The notes beneath the pieces are model-generated. The model saw only the letters and a program-made list of their open reading frames with translations. It did not search any database and was not told the origin of the DNA. Positions 8,701-16,741 of a stretch of DNA of 64,000 bases are shown one piece after another (position 1 is the first letter of the stretch; each line of letters begins with the position of its first letter). The translations under genes and the position numbers were made by a program. This DNA comes from Anaerolineales bacterium (lineage in GTDB: Bacteria; Chloroflexota; Anaerolineae; Anaerolineales; E44-bin32). Where the stretch lies: assembly GCA_016927115.1 (NCBI GenBank), contig JAFGNH010000137.1, forward strand, positions 1 to 64,000, given 5' to 3'.

Positions 8701-10008
8701 ATGCGGGCTGTCGATATCATCATCAAGAAACGGGATGGGCTGGTGCTATCTCGTGAGGAAATTAGTTCCTTTGTTCAGGGTTTCGTAAATAACACGATCC
8801 CGGATTACCAGGTATCTGCCTGGGCGATGGCTGTGCTGCTGAATGGGATGACGCCACAGGAAACAGCGGATCTCACAATGGCGATGATCGAATCAGGAGA
8901 CCAGCTGGATCTTTCTGATGTTGTTGATATTGCAGTGGATAAACACTCCACCGGTGGAGTTGGTGATAAAACAACACTGGTGGTGGGGCCTGTCGTTGCT
9001 GCCTGTGGCGTGCCGGTGGGGAAAATGTCGGGGCGCGGTTTAAGTTTTACTGGTGGTACGCTTGATAAGATGGAATCAATTCCTGGTTTCCGGTCGGATC
9101 TCAGTGAGCAGGAGTTCAAGGACCAGTTAAAATCCATAGGCCTGGTGCTGGCTGGGCAGACCGCGGATCTGGCTCCGGCTGATGGGAAAATGTATGCCCT
9201 GCGTGATGTCACTGGAACCGTTCCATCGATTCCATTGATCGCTTCATCGGTAATGAGTAAGAAGCTGGCCGCGGGAACCACAGCGATTGTGCTGGATGTT
9301 AAAACCGGCAATGGTGCTTTTATGCAATCGGTTTCGGAGGCCGAGCAGCTGGCAGCAGAAATGCTCTCAATTGCCAGACTGGCTGGCCGAAAGGCCGTTG
9401 CATTGATTTCAGATATGAACCAGCCGCTTGGCACTGCCGTAGGTAACGCGCTGGAAGTGAAAGAGGCAATTGAAACACTGAAGGGTGATGGGCCTCAGGA
9501 TTTCCGAGACCACTGCATTGAGGTGGCTGGCCATATGCTTTTGCTGGCAGGCAGGACTGATTCAATCGACTCAGCCAGGGCACTTGTCGTGGATTCTCTC
9601 GCCAGCGGCACTGCACTGGAAAAATTCCGCCAGCTGGTAAAAATACAGGGGGGTGATGTTTTGGTGATTGATAACCCTGATCTTCTGCCGTTTGCTCCTA
9701 TAATGCGGGAAGTGCCTGCACCGATTTCCGGGTACGTGGAACAGGTACATGCGCGCGAGGTTGGATTAGCTGCCCTCGAGCTGGGAGCAGGCAGGGAGAA
9801 AAAGGGAGATCCGGTTGATCCAAGGGTAGGGATTCTCATCCATCGTAAAGTTGGGGATGCAGTCCAGCAGGGAGATCTACTATTTACTGTACATGCAGGC
9901 AGTGAGGAATCATGTGATGCTGCTGTAGAGCGACTGCTGGCAGCTCACCGCATCGTTCCGGAACCAGTAAAGCGCCTGCCTCTCTTTTATCAAACCATGG
10001 AACAGTAA
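8701..10008 (+). CDS. pdp: Pyrimidine (thymidine) nucleoside phosphorylase
   Basis: Cleaves thymidine, deoxyuridine or uridine with phosphate to the base and (deoxy)ribose-1-phosphate; 435 residues, usual for the DeoA/Pdp family. Conserved elements are [13 protein letters not shown] at the start, the phosphate-binding [15 protein letters not shown] (about 80-94), [17 protein letters not shown] and the substrate loop [14 protein letters not shown]. The C-terminal domain [16 protein letters not shown] is also typical. An excellent SD, AGGAGGAG, precedes the ATG. The gene is divergent from the deaminase fusion and convergent with rimM, only 10 bases away. DeoA versus Pdp specificity cannot be settled by eye. 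Confidence 0.94.
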   Translation: MRAVDIIIKKRDGLVLSREEISSFVQGFVNNTIPDYQVSAWAMAVLLNGMTPQETADLTMAMIESGDQLDLSDVVDIAVDKHSTGGVGDKTTLVVGPVVAACGVPVGKMSGRGLSFTGGTLDKMESIPGFRSDLSEQEFKDQLKSIGLVLAGQTADLAPADGKMYALRDVTGTVPSIPLIASSVMSKKLAAGTTAIVLDVKTGNGAFMQSVSEAEQLAAEMLSIARLAGRKAVALISDMNQPLGTAVGNALEVKEAIETLKGDGPQDFRDHCIEVAGHMLLLAGRTDSIDSARALVVDSLASGTALEKFRQLVKIQGGDVLVIDNPDLLPFAPIMREVPAPISGYVEQVHAREVGLAALELGAGREKKGDPVDPRVGILIHRKVGDAVQQGDLLFTVHAGSEESCDAAVERLLAAHRIVPEPVKRLPLFYQTMEQ

Positions 10009-10018
10009 GCATTATATA

Positions 10019-10585
10019 TCAGAGTTTGTCCGGGTCGGGAAGAAGACCGGGCAGAATATCGATCTGGATCAAACCCTGGTCCAGATCAATTTTCTTAATC
10101 ACATCCTTGATCGCCGGAATCAGGATTTCGCTGCCCGAGGATGATTCAAGGATGTAGACATCATTGGCGCCGGTTTCCAGGATTTCCTTCAAGGTTCCCA
10201 GTGTGCGGTTTTGTGTATCTTCCACGCGCAGGCCGATCAACTGCCAGTAGTAGTATTCATCTTCCGCAAGATCCGGCAGTTCACTCATATCCAGAAAAAC
10301 GGCTTTATTTCGCAGCGTTTCTGCTTCTTCTCTGGTTGTTATTGATTGCAGTAAAAGGAGATACCTGTCCTGGTGGCGGCGGATGGTTTCAACAATAAGC
10401 GGTTCGAAATCGGATCCCACGTAGATGGTGGTTCCTGGCGGGAGTGAAGTGAGGAACTGCGAGTCGGATGCGAGAATAACCTGCCCGCGGATACCGTGGG
10501 GGCGAACAATGCGCCCAACTTCCAGATAGGGATCTGGAAATTGGGCGTGTGCTGTTGTTTTATTCCTCTGCTTACGGTCTTTCAT
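10019..10585 (-). CDS. rimM: 16S rRNA processing protein RimM
   Basis: Assists maturation of the 30S head around S19; 188 residues. The N-terminal RimM domain reads LEVGRIVRPHGIRGQVIL, and the PRC-barrel half has EYYYWQLIGLRVED and ANDVYILESS followed by LIPAIKDVI. It is the last gene of the rpsP-KH-rimM set and its ATG directly follows the KH gene's TGA. The usual downstream partner trmD is absent here, replaced by the convergent pdp gene. Confidence 0.95.
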   Translation of the reverse strand: MKDRKQRNKTTAHAQFPDPYLEVGRIVRPHGIRGQVILASDSQFLTSLPPGTTIYVGSDFEPLIVETIRRHQDRYLLLLQSITTREEAETLRNKAVFLDMSELPDLAEDEYYYWQLIGLRVEDTQNRTLGTLKEILETGANDVYILESSSGSEILIPAIKDVIKKIDLDQGLIQIDILPGLLPDPDKL

Positions 10586-10813
10586 TCAGACAATGTCAAG
10601 TGTTGCACGGCTACCGCGACGTGAAGCAGCTACCCGCAGCAGATTGCGCATTGCATTTGCTACACGGCCGCCGCGACCGATCACCCGACCCATGTCTTCT
10701 TCAGCAACGGTCAGTTCAATATGGGTTTCACCGTGCTGCTGCCGGACGGAAACGTCTACTGCTGCCGGGTCATCAACCAGAGATGTAGCAATGTATTTAA
10801 TTAAATCCTTCAT
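10586..10813 (-). CDS. KH-domain RNA-binding protein (KhpA/YlqC family)
   Basis: Small RNA-binding protein of 75 residues made of one KH domain: MKDLIKYIATSLVDDPAAV, then the GxxG-type loop GRVIGRGGRVANAMRNLL. It sits between rpsP and rimM, the standard position of this family in Gram-positive-like genomes. Family members bind many transcripts with KhpB and affect cell size; here that role is inferred from family only. Confidence 0.92.
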   Translation of the reverse strand: MKDLIKYIATSLVDDPAAVDVSVRQQHGETHIELTVAEEDMGRVIGRGGRVANAMRNLLRVAASRRGSRATLDIV

Positions 10814-10900
10814 TGTTCCCTCGGTTTCTACCAGGTGAAAAAGATTTCAAACGCCTGCTGGTTCAGAAAGCCCGTCTTATGAAGCTGCTTCTGCTTCCGC

Positions 10901-11500
10901 CTATTCTTCGGCTTCAGCTTCAGGTTCTTCTTCTGCTTTTTCTTCCGCTGCCGGTTCTACCTCAGGAGCAGGTTTTTCTTCTGCTTTTTCTTCCGCTGCC
11001 GGTTCTTCCTCAGGAGCAGGTTTTTCTTCTGCTTTTTCTTCCGCTGCCGGTTCTTCCTTGGGGGCGGGTTTTTCCTTTGGCGCCGGTTCTTCCTTAGGAG
11101 CGGGTTCTTCTTTTTGAGCGGGTTCGCTCTTCGCTTTCTGAGTGTGCCGTTTTTCAATCAGATCATCACGGCGGGTGCGGGGATCCACATCCACCTTGCT
11201 CTGCTCGGCTTCTTCAAGAAGCTTCTGGCGGTCTTCGCCCTGTTTCAGGCGAAGCCAGCGATCCCAGCTGCCGTGTGACCTCAGGACCTGGAGCATCGAG
11301 TCGGATGGCTGTGCGCCATTGCCGAGCCATGTAAACAGCCGGTCCTCATCTACAACAATGGTTGCCGGCTCAGTGCGTGGATTGTAGTGTCCGATAATTT
11401 CCAGAAAGCGTCCATCACGCGGGCTTTCCTTTTCAGCTACTACAATGCGATAACTTGGCTGGTTTTTTGCGCCAACCCGTCGCAGTCGAATTCGTACCAT
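10901..11500 (-). CDS. rpsP: 30S ribosomal protein S16 with long acidic C-terminal tail
   Basis: Residues 1-80 are a standard S16 (MVRIRLRRVGAKNQPSYRIV, GRFLEIIGHYNPR, DRLFTWLGNGAQPS). The family is normally 80-100 residues; this one has 199. The extra 110 residues are low-complexity Ala/Glu/Pro/Lys built from 16-residue units such as EEKPAPEEEPAAEEKA. The tail is encoded by a 48-bp tandem repeat (see repeat entry). It lies downstream of ffh and upstream of the KH gene and rimM. The tail is in frame with the core and ends with a normal stop, so it is not a frameshift product. Confidence 0.95.
   Translation of the reverse strand: MVRIRLRRVGAKNQPSYRIVVAEKESPRDGRFLEIIGHYNPRTEPATIVVDEDRLFTWLGNGAQPSDSMLQVLRSHGSWDRWLRLKQGEDRQKLLEEAEQSKVDVDPRTRRDDLIEKRHTQKAKSEPAQKEEPAPKEEPAPKEKPAPKEEPAAEEKAEEKPAPEEEPAAEEKAEEKPAPEVEPAAEEKAEEEPEAEAEE
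10931..11074 (-). repeat. 48-bp tandem repeat inside rpsP
   Basis: Three consecutive 48-bp units start at 10931, 10979 and 11027; the first two are nearly identical and the third diverges at its end. Further degenerate units run to about 11115. The unit length is a multiple of three, so each copy adds 16 residues to the S16 tail and copy-number change would preserve the frame. Confidence 0.85.
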
Positions 11501-11619
11501 AGTGTTTCTCTCTCTCTATATATGTTTTCGTTGGGCACTGGCAAGGCAAGCTCATCGGGAGGTTGTGCCGGAAGGAGTGGCACACCGGTGAGCCGCTGTT
11601 TACACGGGCCCAGCTGTTT

Positions 11620-12942
11620 TTATCGAAGCCCGGGTATGGATAACCCCGTTCCTCGTTTACCGATTGTACCAAGAAGTTTCTTCATTTGGCGATATTGGTT
11701 GATCAATTGATTCACCTGTTGTACCGATGTGCCGGAACCGGCTGCGATACGGCGTTTACGACCGCCGTTAAGGATACGCGGATTCCTTCGTTCTTTCAAT
11801 GTCATTGATTGAATAATTGCCAGCGTGTGAACCATTTGTTTTTCCGCTGCTTCGCTGTCTATCTGCTCTCTTGCCGGGGCCATACCACCGGGCAGCATGT
11901 CCAGTATCTTGCTGAACGGACCCATTTTACGTACCTGTTGGAGCTGCTGGGCGAAATCCTCAAGGGTGAATTCCCCTTTGAGCATTCGTTCCGCGCTTTC
12001 GGCTGCAGCCTCCTGATCGATAGTTGCCTCAGCTTTTTCAATAAGGCTGAGGACATCTCCCATCCCAAGTATTCGGGAGGCGAGGCGATCCGGTGCAAAC
12101 AGTTCAAGCGCATCGCGTGCTTCACCGGTACCAATATATTTGATCGGAACACCCGTGACAGAACGCATGGATATCGCTGCGCCGCCGCGTGCGTCGCCGT
12201 CCATCTTGGTCAGGATTAACCCTGTCAGTGGGATTCTTTCCTTAAAACCTGCTGCAATATTTACGGCTTCCTGACCGGTCATTGCATCGGCCACCAGCAG
12301 GATCTCTACCGGCTGGATTCTCGTATGGATTGCAGCCAGCTCTTCCATCATGGCAGGATCGATTTGTGAGCGACCTGCCGTGTCCATCAATACTACCGAT
12401 GCGCCACCTCTGGCAGCGGATTCAAACCCTTTCTCGCAGACCTTTACAGGATTTTCGTTATCCTGTGAGAAAAAGGGCACATCAATTTCCTCGGCCAGAA
12501 TTTTCAACTGCTGGATTGCAGCCGGCCGGTAGGTGTCTGCTGCGACCATCCATACCCGTTCCCCTTTTGCCCGGAGTATACGGGCGAGCTTGGCAGTGGT
12601 TGTCGTTTTTCCGGATCCCTGCAAACCGACCATCAAGATGGCTCGCGGCAGCTGGCCGGTAAGGTTCAGTTTACCCGGCTCTCCGAGTTCCCGGATTAAC
12701 TCTTCATGGATGATCTTGACCATCTGCTGGGATGGGTTCAGTGCCTTTGATACTTCCGCTCCAATCGCACGCTCGCGGACACGGGCCAGAAATTCCTTGA
12801 CCACCTGGTAGTTTACATCTGCTTCCAGTAATGCAAGCCGGACTTCACGCAGACTCGCATCGACATCTGCCTCGCTTAACTTTGCCTGTCTGCTGAGGTT
12901 TTTAAATACCTGCTGCAGTCTATTGGTAAGTGATTCAAACAT
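11620..12942 (-). CDS. ffh: Signal recognition particle protein Ffh
   Basis: GTPase of the signal recognition particle that binds 4.5S/6S RNA and signal peptides; 440 residues from the chosen start. The N domain begins MFESLTNRLQQVFKNLSRQ, and the G domain has GLQGSGKTTTTAKLA, VAADTYRPAA, DTAGR and TKMDGDARGG. The M domain has LEDFAQQLQQVRKMGPFSKI and the methionine-rich MTLKERRNP region. I moved the start to 12942 because the seven residues before it (MCWSIPL) are not part of the family. No SRP RNA gene was recognised in the window. Confidence 0.96.
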   Translation of the reverse strand: MFESLTNRLQQVFKNLSRQAKLSEADVDASLREVRLALLEADVNYQVVKEFLARVRERAIGAEVSKALNPSQQMVKIIHEELIRELGEPGKLNLTGQLPRAILMVGLQGSGKTTTTAKLARILRAKGERVWMVAADTYRPAAIQQLKILAEEIDVPFFSQDNENPVKVCEKGFESAARGGASVVLMDTAGRSQIDPAMMEELAAIHTRIQPVEILLVADAMTGQEAVNIAAGFKERIPLTGLILTKMDGDARGGAAISMRSVTGVPIKYIGTGEARDALELFAPDRLASRILGMGDVLSLIEKAEATIDQEAAAESAERMLKGEFTLEDFAQQLQQVRKMGPFSKILDMLPGGMAPAREQIDSEAAEKQMVHTLAIIQSMTLKERRNPRILNGGRKRRIAAGSGTSVQQVNQLINQYRQMKKLLGTIGKRGTGLSIPGLR

Positions 12943-13062
12943 GAGCGGAATACTCCAACACACAACCCGCCGAGCAAAGTTCAGGAGTTCTGACCCTGCC
13001 GGCGGTAAACAAAGCAGTACCTGTGTACAACGACCAAATTGTAGCCGTGTTCAAATTGATGG

Positions 13063-15720
13063 TCAAGGGGATGCAAATGCCGGAAGATCGAGAAGCTGAT
13101 CAGCTGATACAGCTGCTTCGGCCGGCAGTGTGTTTTCAAGGACAAGGGTAAAAACAGCTGGCCCCTCATACTGTATGAGGCAGGTAACCCATGAGAGCGA
13201 TTCGTAGTCTGTACCGGTAAAAGCCTGACCGGTGAAGCAGGGGATATGGCCTGTGCCTGGATTGAATCCGTTTTGCAGTTTAGTGACGGTGTCTGCATCG
13301 AAGATATTAACAGTTCCATCCTGCAGCTGCAGCTGCTGAAAGGAACCGTCGGGCAGATGAACCGAGTCAATCAGATGGAGAGGTGGGAGAGATCCTGTTT
13401 GCAGGGAAACCATGGCTCGGGCCATTTGCAGCGGACTGACCAGAAGATTTCCCTGGCCGGTCGATTCTTTTTCAAGCTGTTGAAGTTCGGTTGGAATAGC
13501 TGGTTCAGGAAGCTGATTTTGCTGAAGCGGCAGGGTTGAAGTTCCGGTTAATGCGAACGTAGTGAACATGGTTTTAATTGCCTCGGAACCCAACGTCCCA
13601 CCGATGGACAGCGCGGCAGCCGGGCAACCGTTCCGGGCGGCACTATAGATAGTATCAGATCCACCCTGCAGGGCGCATGTTAGTTCCATGCCGTTGATCC
13701 GGACCGGTTTTGCATAATTCATATCAGTTTGGCTGGATGCGGACCCCATCGTTTTTATCTGCCACGCAAGCAGAAGTGGCGTGAGTGAGCTGCCGGGTTG
13801 ATAGGCACCCTGAACAGCACGGTTCAGCAGTGGCGCGTCCTCACGTTGCGCAATGATCTCCCAGTCTTCCTCGAGTGTGTTGGAATCAAACGAGGGGGAG
13901 GAGACCAGTGCGAGGATAGAACCTGTTTCACTGTCCAGCACCACAGCTGCACCATGCTGATCCCGGATCTCGGCGTATATTTGTTCCTGCAGAGAGAGAT
14001 CAATCGTCAGCTTGACATCAAGGCCACCGGGAGAGGTACCGTCCAGCATATAGGACCACAGCAGCTCGCTTTCCGGGTAGCCGTATAACCCGCGCAGGTA
14101 CGGATCCAGCGCTTCTTCCAATCCGCTCTGCCCAAGCAGGTTCGAATCATAGCCGATGAGTGATGCGAAGGAGGGGTAGGGAGCATTACGTTCCAGAGAT
14201 CCCGGTTCGCCTGTGCTTGAGACCAGCACGCGGCCGGTCCGATCGAGAATTGAGCCGCGGGCCTGGAAGCGGCTCTCAACGTATCTCCGGTAGTTGTCGG
14301 CCCGGGAAAGAAGGGAAGGGCCTTGCAGGACACTCCACCAGCAGGTAAACAGGCTGAGCATACAGAAAGCAGCCATGAATCCCAGCTGTACAATCGTGAA
14401 GGATCTATCTGATCGAGGTTTGCCTTTTACATCGGATAACGAAACCAGCAGCCCAAATCCCAGGAAGCTGGTGAGGAGTGAGGATCCGCCGTAGGATACA
14501 AAAGGCAGGGTAACACCGGTGAGAGGCAGGAGGCGGACATTACCGCCCATAATCAACAGTGCCTGGAGGGCTGTAGTGATGGTGATGCCTGATGCGAGCA
14601 TTCTGGGGAATGGCTCTCTGTGTGAAAGAGCAATTTTCAACCCGCGGCTGATCAAAACCAGGTAGAGGGAAATCAGGATGAAAGTACCAAGAAAACCAAA
14701 CTCCTCTCCGATGGTTGTGTAGATATAGTCTGTGTGAGCAGCCGGGACGAAGCCTGGTGATCCGAGGCCGGGCCCTGTTCCGAATATGCCCCCGGAAGCA
14801 AAGGCGATTAAGGCTTGAACGATCTGATAAGAGTTGTTATATGGGTCCAGCCAGGGAGTCAGCCAGGCTGACATGCGTACCTGAACCACGTCATACAGCA
14901 TGGTTCCAAGCAGGGCTGCCAGAACGAGGACAACACCGGCCGCAATAAAAATCTGCCAGCGCCGGGTAGCCAGATAGAGCATCAGAGTCAGTACACCAGC
15001 AAAGAGGAATGCTGTACCAAGATCGCGCTGCAGGATCAGCAGAGTGATGGATAACCCATAAATCAGGATGATTGGTGTGATTGAACCTGAATTCTTAATT
15101 GACGGCATCGATAAGAAATCAAGCCTTTTGGTGTAGAAGGCCGCCAGATAGATCACCAGAACAAGTCTGAGTGGTTCGGAAGGCTGCACATAGACGCCAA
15201 AAAAGTTAAACCAGAGGTTTGGTGCTGCACCGGAAGGGTTGGTGCCAAACAACAACGTAAGACCGGTCAGGAACAGTCCTGCGCTGAGCCAGACAAGTCT
15301 GAATTCCTGGAGGCGGTGAATAGAAGAAGCAAATCTGATCAGCAATCCTGCAGCTGCCGCAGCCACAATCAGCCAGATTGCTTGCCGGATACCGGCGGAG
15401 GGAGTAAGGCGCCAGATCTCTAGCAGCCCCCAACCACTGAGCAGCATGATGATCGGCAGAAGCAGCGGATCGTGGCGAGGCAGGCGCCGTTTTATCCATA
15501 GATGCAGACTTGCAGCTGTTATCCCCCATATGAACAGTGGAAAGAGGAAAACAGGTTTCAGACCAGTCAGCCAGTTTCCTGAACGTACTGCAGGTGCCAG
15601 CATGAGTGCAAGCGATGTACACAAGAGTGCCAGGAAGCTCACGATCAGCAGGCGTCGTTCAGGTCCTGAATGGTTCTTCTGGTGGAGGATGACGGAATCG
15701 TCCTCGATCAGGTCAGTCAA
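13063..15720 (-). CDS. FtsW/RodA glycan polymerase fused to a degenerate PBP transpeptidase domain
   Basis: One 885-residue protein. Residues 1-475 are a SEDS peptidoglycan polymerase with about ten membrane helices and intact family motifs: FGVYVQPSEPLRLVLVIY, LQRDLGTAF, HTDYIYTTIGEEFGFLG (from H329) and PFVSYGGSSLL. Residues 480-885 resemble a class B PBP (SRFQARGSILDRTGRVL; LTIDLSLQEQIYAEI; AAVVLDSETGSILALVSSPSFD). The catalytic motifs are lost: PGS-SLT at 642-647 has Thr where SxxK needs Lys, the SxN region reads RNGCPAA, and KTG reads FTG (829-831). The PBP half is therefore probably a non-catalytic activator or scaffold for the polymerase. It lies in one operon between the MTA/MTI phosphorylase gene (32-nt gap) and ffh. 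Confidence 0.9.
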   Translation of the reverse strand: MTDLIEDDSVILHQKNHSGPERRLLIVSFLALLCTSLALMLAPAVRSGNWLTGLKPVFLFPLFIWGITAASLHLWIKRRLPRHDPLLLPIIMLLSGWGLLEIWRLTPSAGIRQAIWLIVAAAAAGLLIRFASSIHRLQEFRLVWLSAGLFLTGLTLLFGTNPSGAAPNLWFNFFGVYVQPSEPLRLVLVIYLAAFYTKRLDFLSMPSIKNSGSITPIILIYGLSITLLILQRDLGTAFLFAGVLTLMLYLATRRWQIFIAAGVVLVLAALLGTMLYDVVQVRMSAWLTPWLDPYNNSYQIVQALIAFASGGIFGTGPGLGSPGFVPAAHTDYIYTTIGEEFGFLGTFILISLYLVLISRGLKIALSHREPFPRMLASGITITTALQALLIMGGNVRLLPLTGVTLPFVSYGGSSLLTSFLGFGLLVSLSDVKGKPRSDRSFTIVQLGFMAAFCMLSLFTCWWSVLQGPSLLSRADNYRRYVESRFQARGSILDRTGRVLVSSTGEPGSLERNAPYPSFASLIGYDSNLLGQSGLEEALDPYLRGLYGYPESELLWSYMLDGTSPGGLDVKLTIDLSLQEQIYAEIRDQHGAAVVLDSETGSILALVSSPSFDSNTLEEDWEIIAQREDAPLLNRAVQGAYQPGSSLTPLLLAWQIKTMGSASSQTDMNYAKPVRINGMELTCALQGGSDTIYSAARNGCPAAALSIGGTLGSEAIKTMFTTFALTGTSTLPLQQNQLPEPAIPTELQQLEKESTGQGNLLVSPLQMARAMVSLQTGSLPPLHLIDSVHLPDGSFQQLQLQDGTVNIFDADTVTKLQNGFNPGTGHIPCFTGQAFTGTDYESLSWVTCLIQYEGPAVFTLVLENTLPAEAAVSADQLLDLPAFASP

Positions 15721-15752
15721 AGGTTCTTTCTCCGGATATTGCTGCAGGGTTC

Positions 15753-16622
15753 TCAGTTTTTCTGTAGGACACGATCGAGCAGCGGTGCAAACCGCTCTCG
15801 AGTTTCAACGGAAATTGATGCCAGATCTGTCATGAAAGCATCATCCAGGGCACAGCCGCAGTGACAGGATGTTCCTTCCGGCAGATTTGCACAAACACGA
15901 TTGATCACGGATACAATTGCGCTGCTGGTCGCATGGACACTGGAAAGTACTTTTGATGCAGAAACGGGTTCTTCATTCAGGTGCCATACATCGTAATTAG
16001 TAACGTAAGCCAGAACTGAATAGCACATTTCCGCTTCGCGGGCGAGGAAGGCTTCTGGGGCAACTGTCATACCTATAACCGACATTCCCCAGGCACGATA
16101 CGTGTTTGATTCTGCTCGTGTTGAAAAACGGCTGCCTTCAATAGTAATATATGTGCCGGTTCGGTGAGGTGGAAAACCTGCTTCCTCGGCACTCTGTACC
16201 AGTGTTTCCGACAGATCCTTGCAGAACGGATCGGCAACATTAACATGGGTAACAATCCCGTTTCCGAAGAATGTTTTTTCACGGCTGTTTGTATAGTCGA
16301 ACAGCTGGTCGGGCACAACCAGGTCACCTAATTTATAGTCGTCACGAAGGGAACCACAGGCAGTGACTGCAATAATTCGCTTTACACCAAGACTCTTGAG
16401 CGCGTAGATATTAGCCCGGTAGTTGATTTCATTGGGTGTAAGCGTATGGCCCTTCCCATGCCTGTTGAGAAAAGCGATGGATGTGTCTCTAAAGGAGCCG
16501 GTCATAATTGGCCCACTGGGTTTGCCGAAAGGTGTATCCATTTCGATACACTTACCCTGAAGTATTCCCTTGAGCTCTGGCAACCCGGATCCGGAAAGAA
16601 TGCCCAGTTGTATCTCTGACAT
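15753..16622 (-). CDS. 5'-methylthioadenosine/methylthioinosine phosphorylase (MTAP family)
   Basis: Phosphorolytic cleavage of methylthio-nucleosides to a purine and methylthioribose-1-phosphate; 289 residues. Family motifs: LGILSGSGLPEL, FLNRHGKGHTLTPNEINYRA, TACGSLRDDYKLGDLVVPD, ITIEGSRFSTRAES and MTVAPEAFLAREAEMCY. The purine-contacting segment reads TNYDVWHLNEEPVS; human MTAP has TDYDCW there, so the Asp that recognises the adenine amino group is an Asn. Asn suits a 6-oxopurine, as in methylthioinosine phosphorylases and PNPs. This matches the MtaD-type deaminase encoded 7 kb away, which would make methylthioinosine. Substrate preference is an inference. A GGAGG SD precedes the ATG. Confidence 0.88.
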   Translation of the reverse strand: MSEIQLGILSGSGLPELKGILQGKCIEMDTPFGKPSGPIMTGSFRDTSIAFLNRHGKGHTLTPNEINYRANIYALKSLGVKRIIAVTACGSLRDDYKLGDLVVPDQLFDYTNSREKTFFGNGIVTHVNVADPFCKDLSETLVQSAEEAGFPPHRTGTYITIEGSRFSTRAESNTYRAWGMSVIGMTVAPEAFLAREAEMCYSVLAYVTNYDVWHLNEEPVSASKVLSSVHATSSAIVSVINRVCANLPEGTSCHCGCALDDAFMTDLASISVETRERFAPLLDRVLQKN

Positions 16623-16640
16623 TTGCCCTCCAAAGGTTTT

Positions 16641-16676
16641 CTGTGCTATCTTAGCACAGGCTGTAATCCTTGTCAG
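16641..16676 (-). promoter_or_regulatory. Promoter with overlapping inverted repeat, phosphorylase/ftsW/ffh operon
   Basis: On the minus strand: CTGACA (16676-16671), 17-nt spacer, TAAGAT (16653-16648). A perfect inverted repeat, CTGTGCTA-TCT-TAGCACAG (16641-16659), covers the -10 and the expected transcription start. This is the geometry of a repressor operator, though a transcribed hairpin at the mRNA 5' end is also possible. Confidence 0.55.
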
Positions 16677-16741
16677 GAACAGACCCTATTCGTGAGCATA
16701 CCTGAAAACCTTGTTGAATGTGAAATCTAAAGGAGTAGGAA

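Noticed and set aside
10931-11074. Regular 48-bp repeats as a CRISPR-like array
   Set aside because: There are no unique spacers; the units are contiguous and encode in-frame residues of rpsP.
10813-11097. Leucine/proline-repeat open frame on the plus strand
   Set aside because: It is the antisense of the S16 48-bp repeats; there is no SD and no family.
14120-14160. GGTTCGAATC-like tRNA T-loop segment
   Set aside because: It is inside the ftsW-PBP coding region and no acceptor or anticodon stem can be folded around it.
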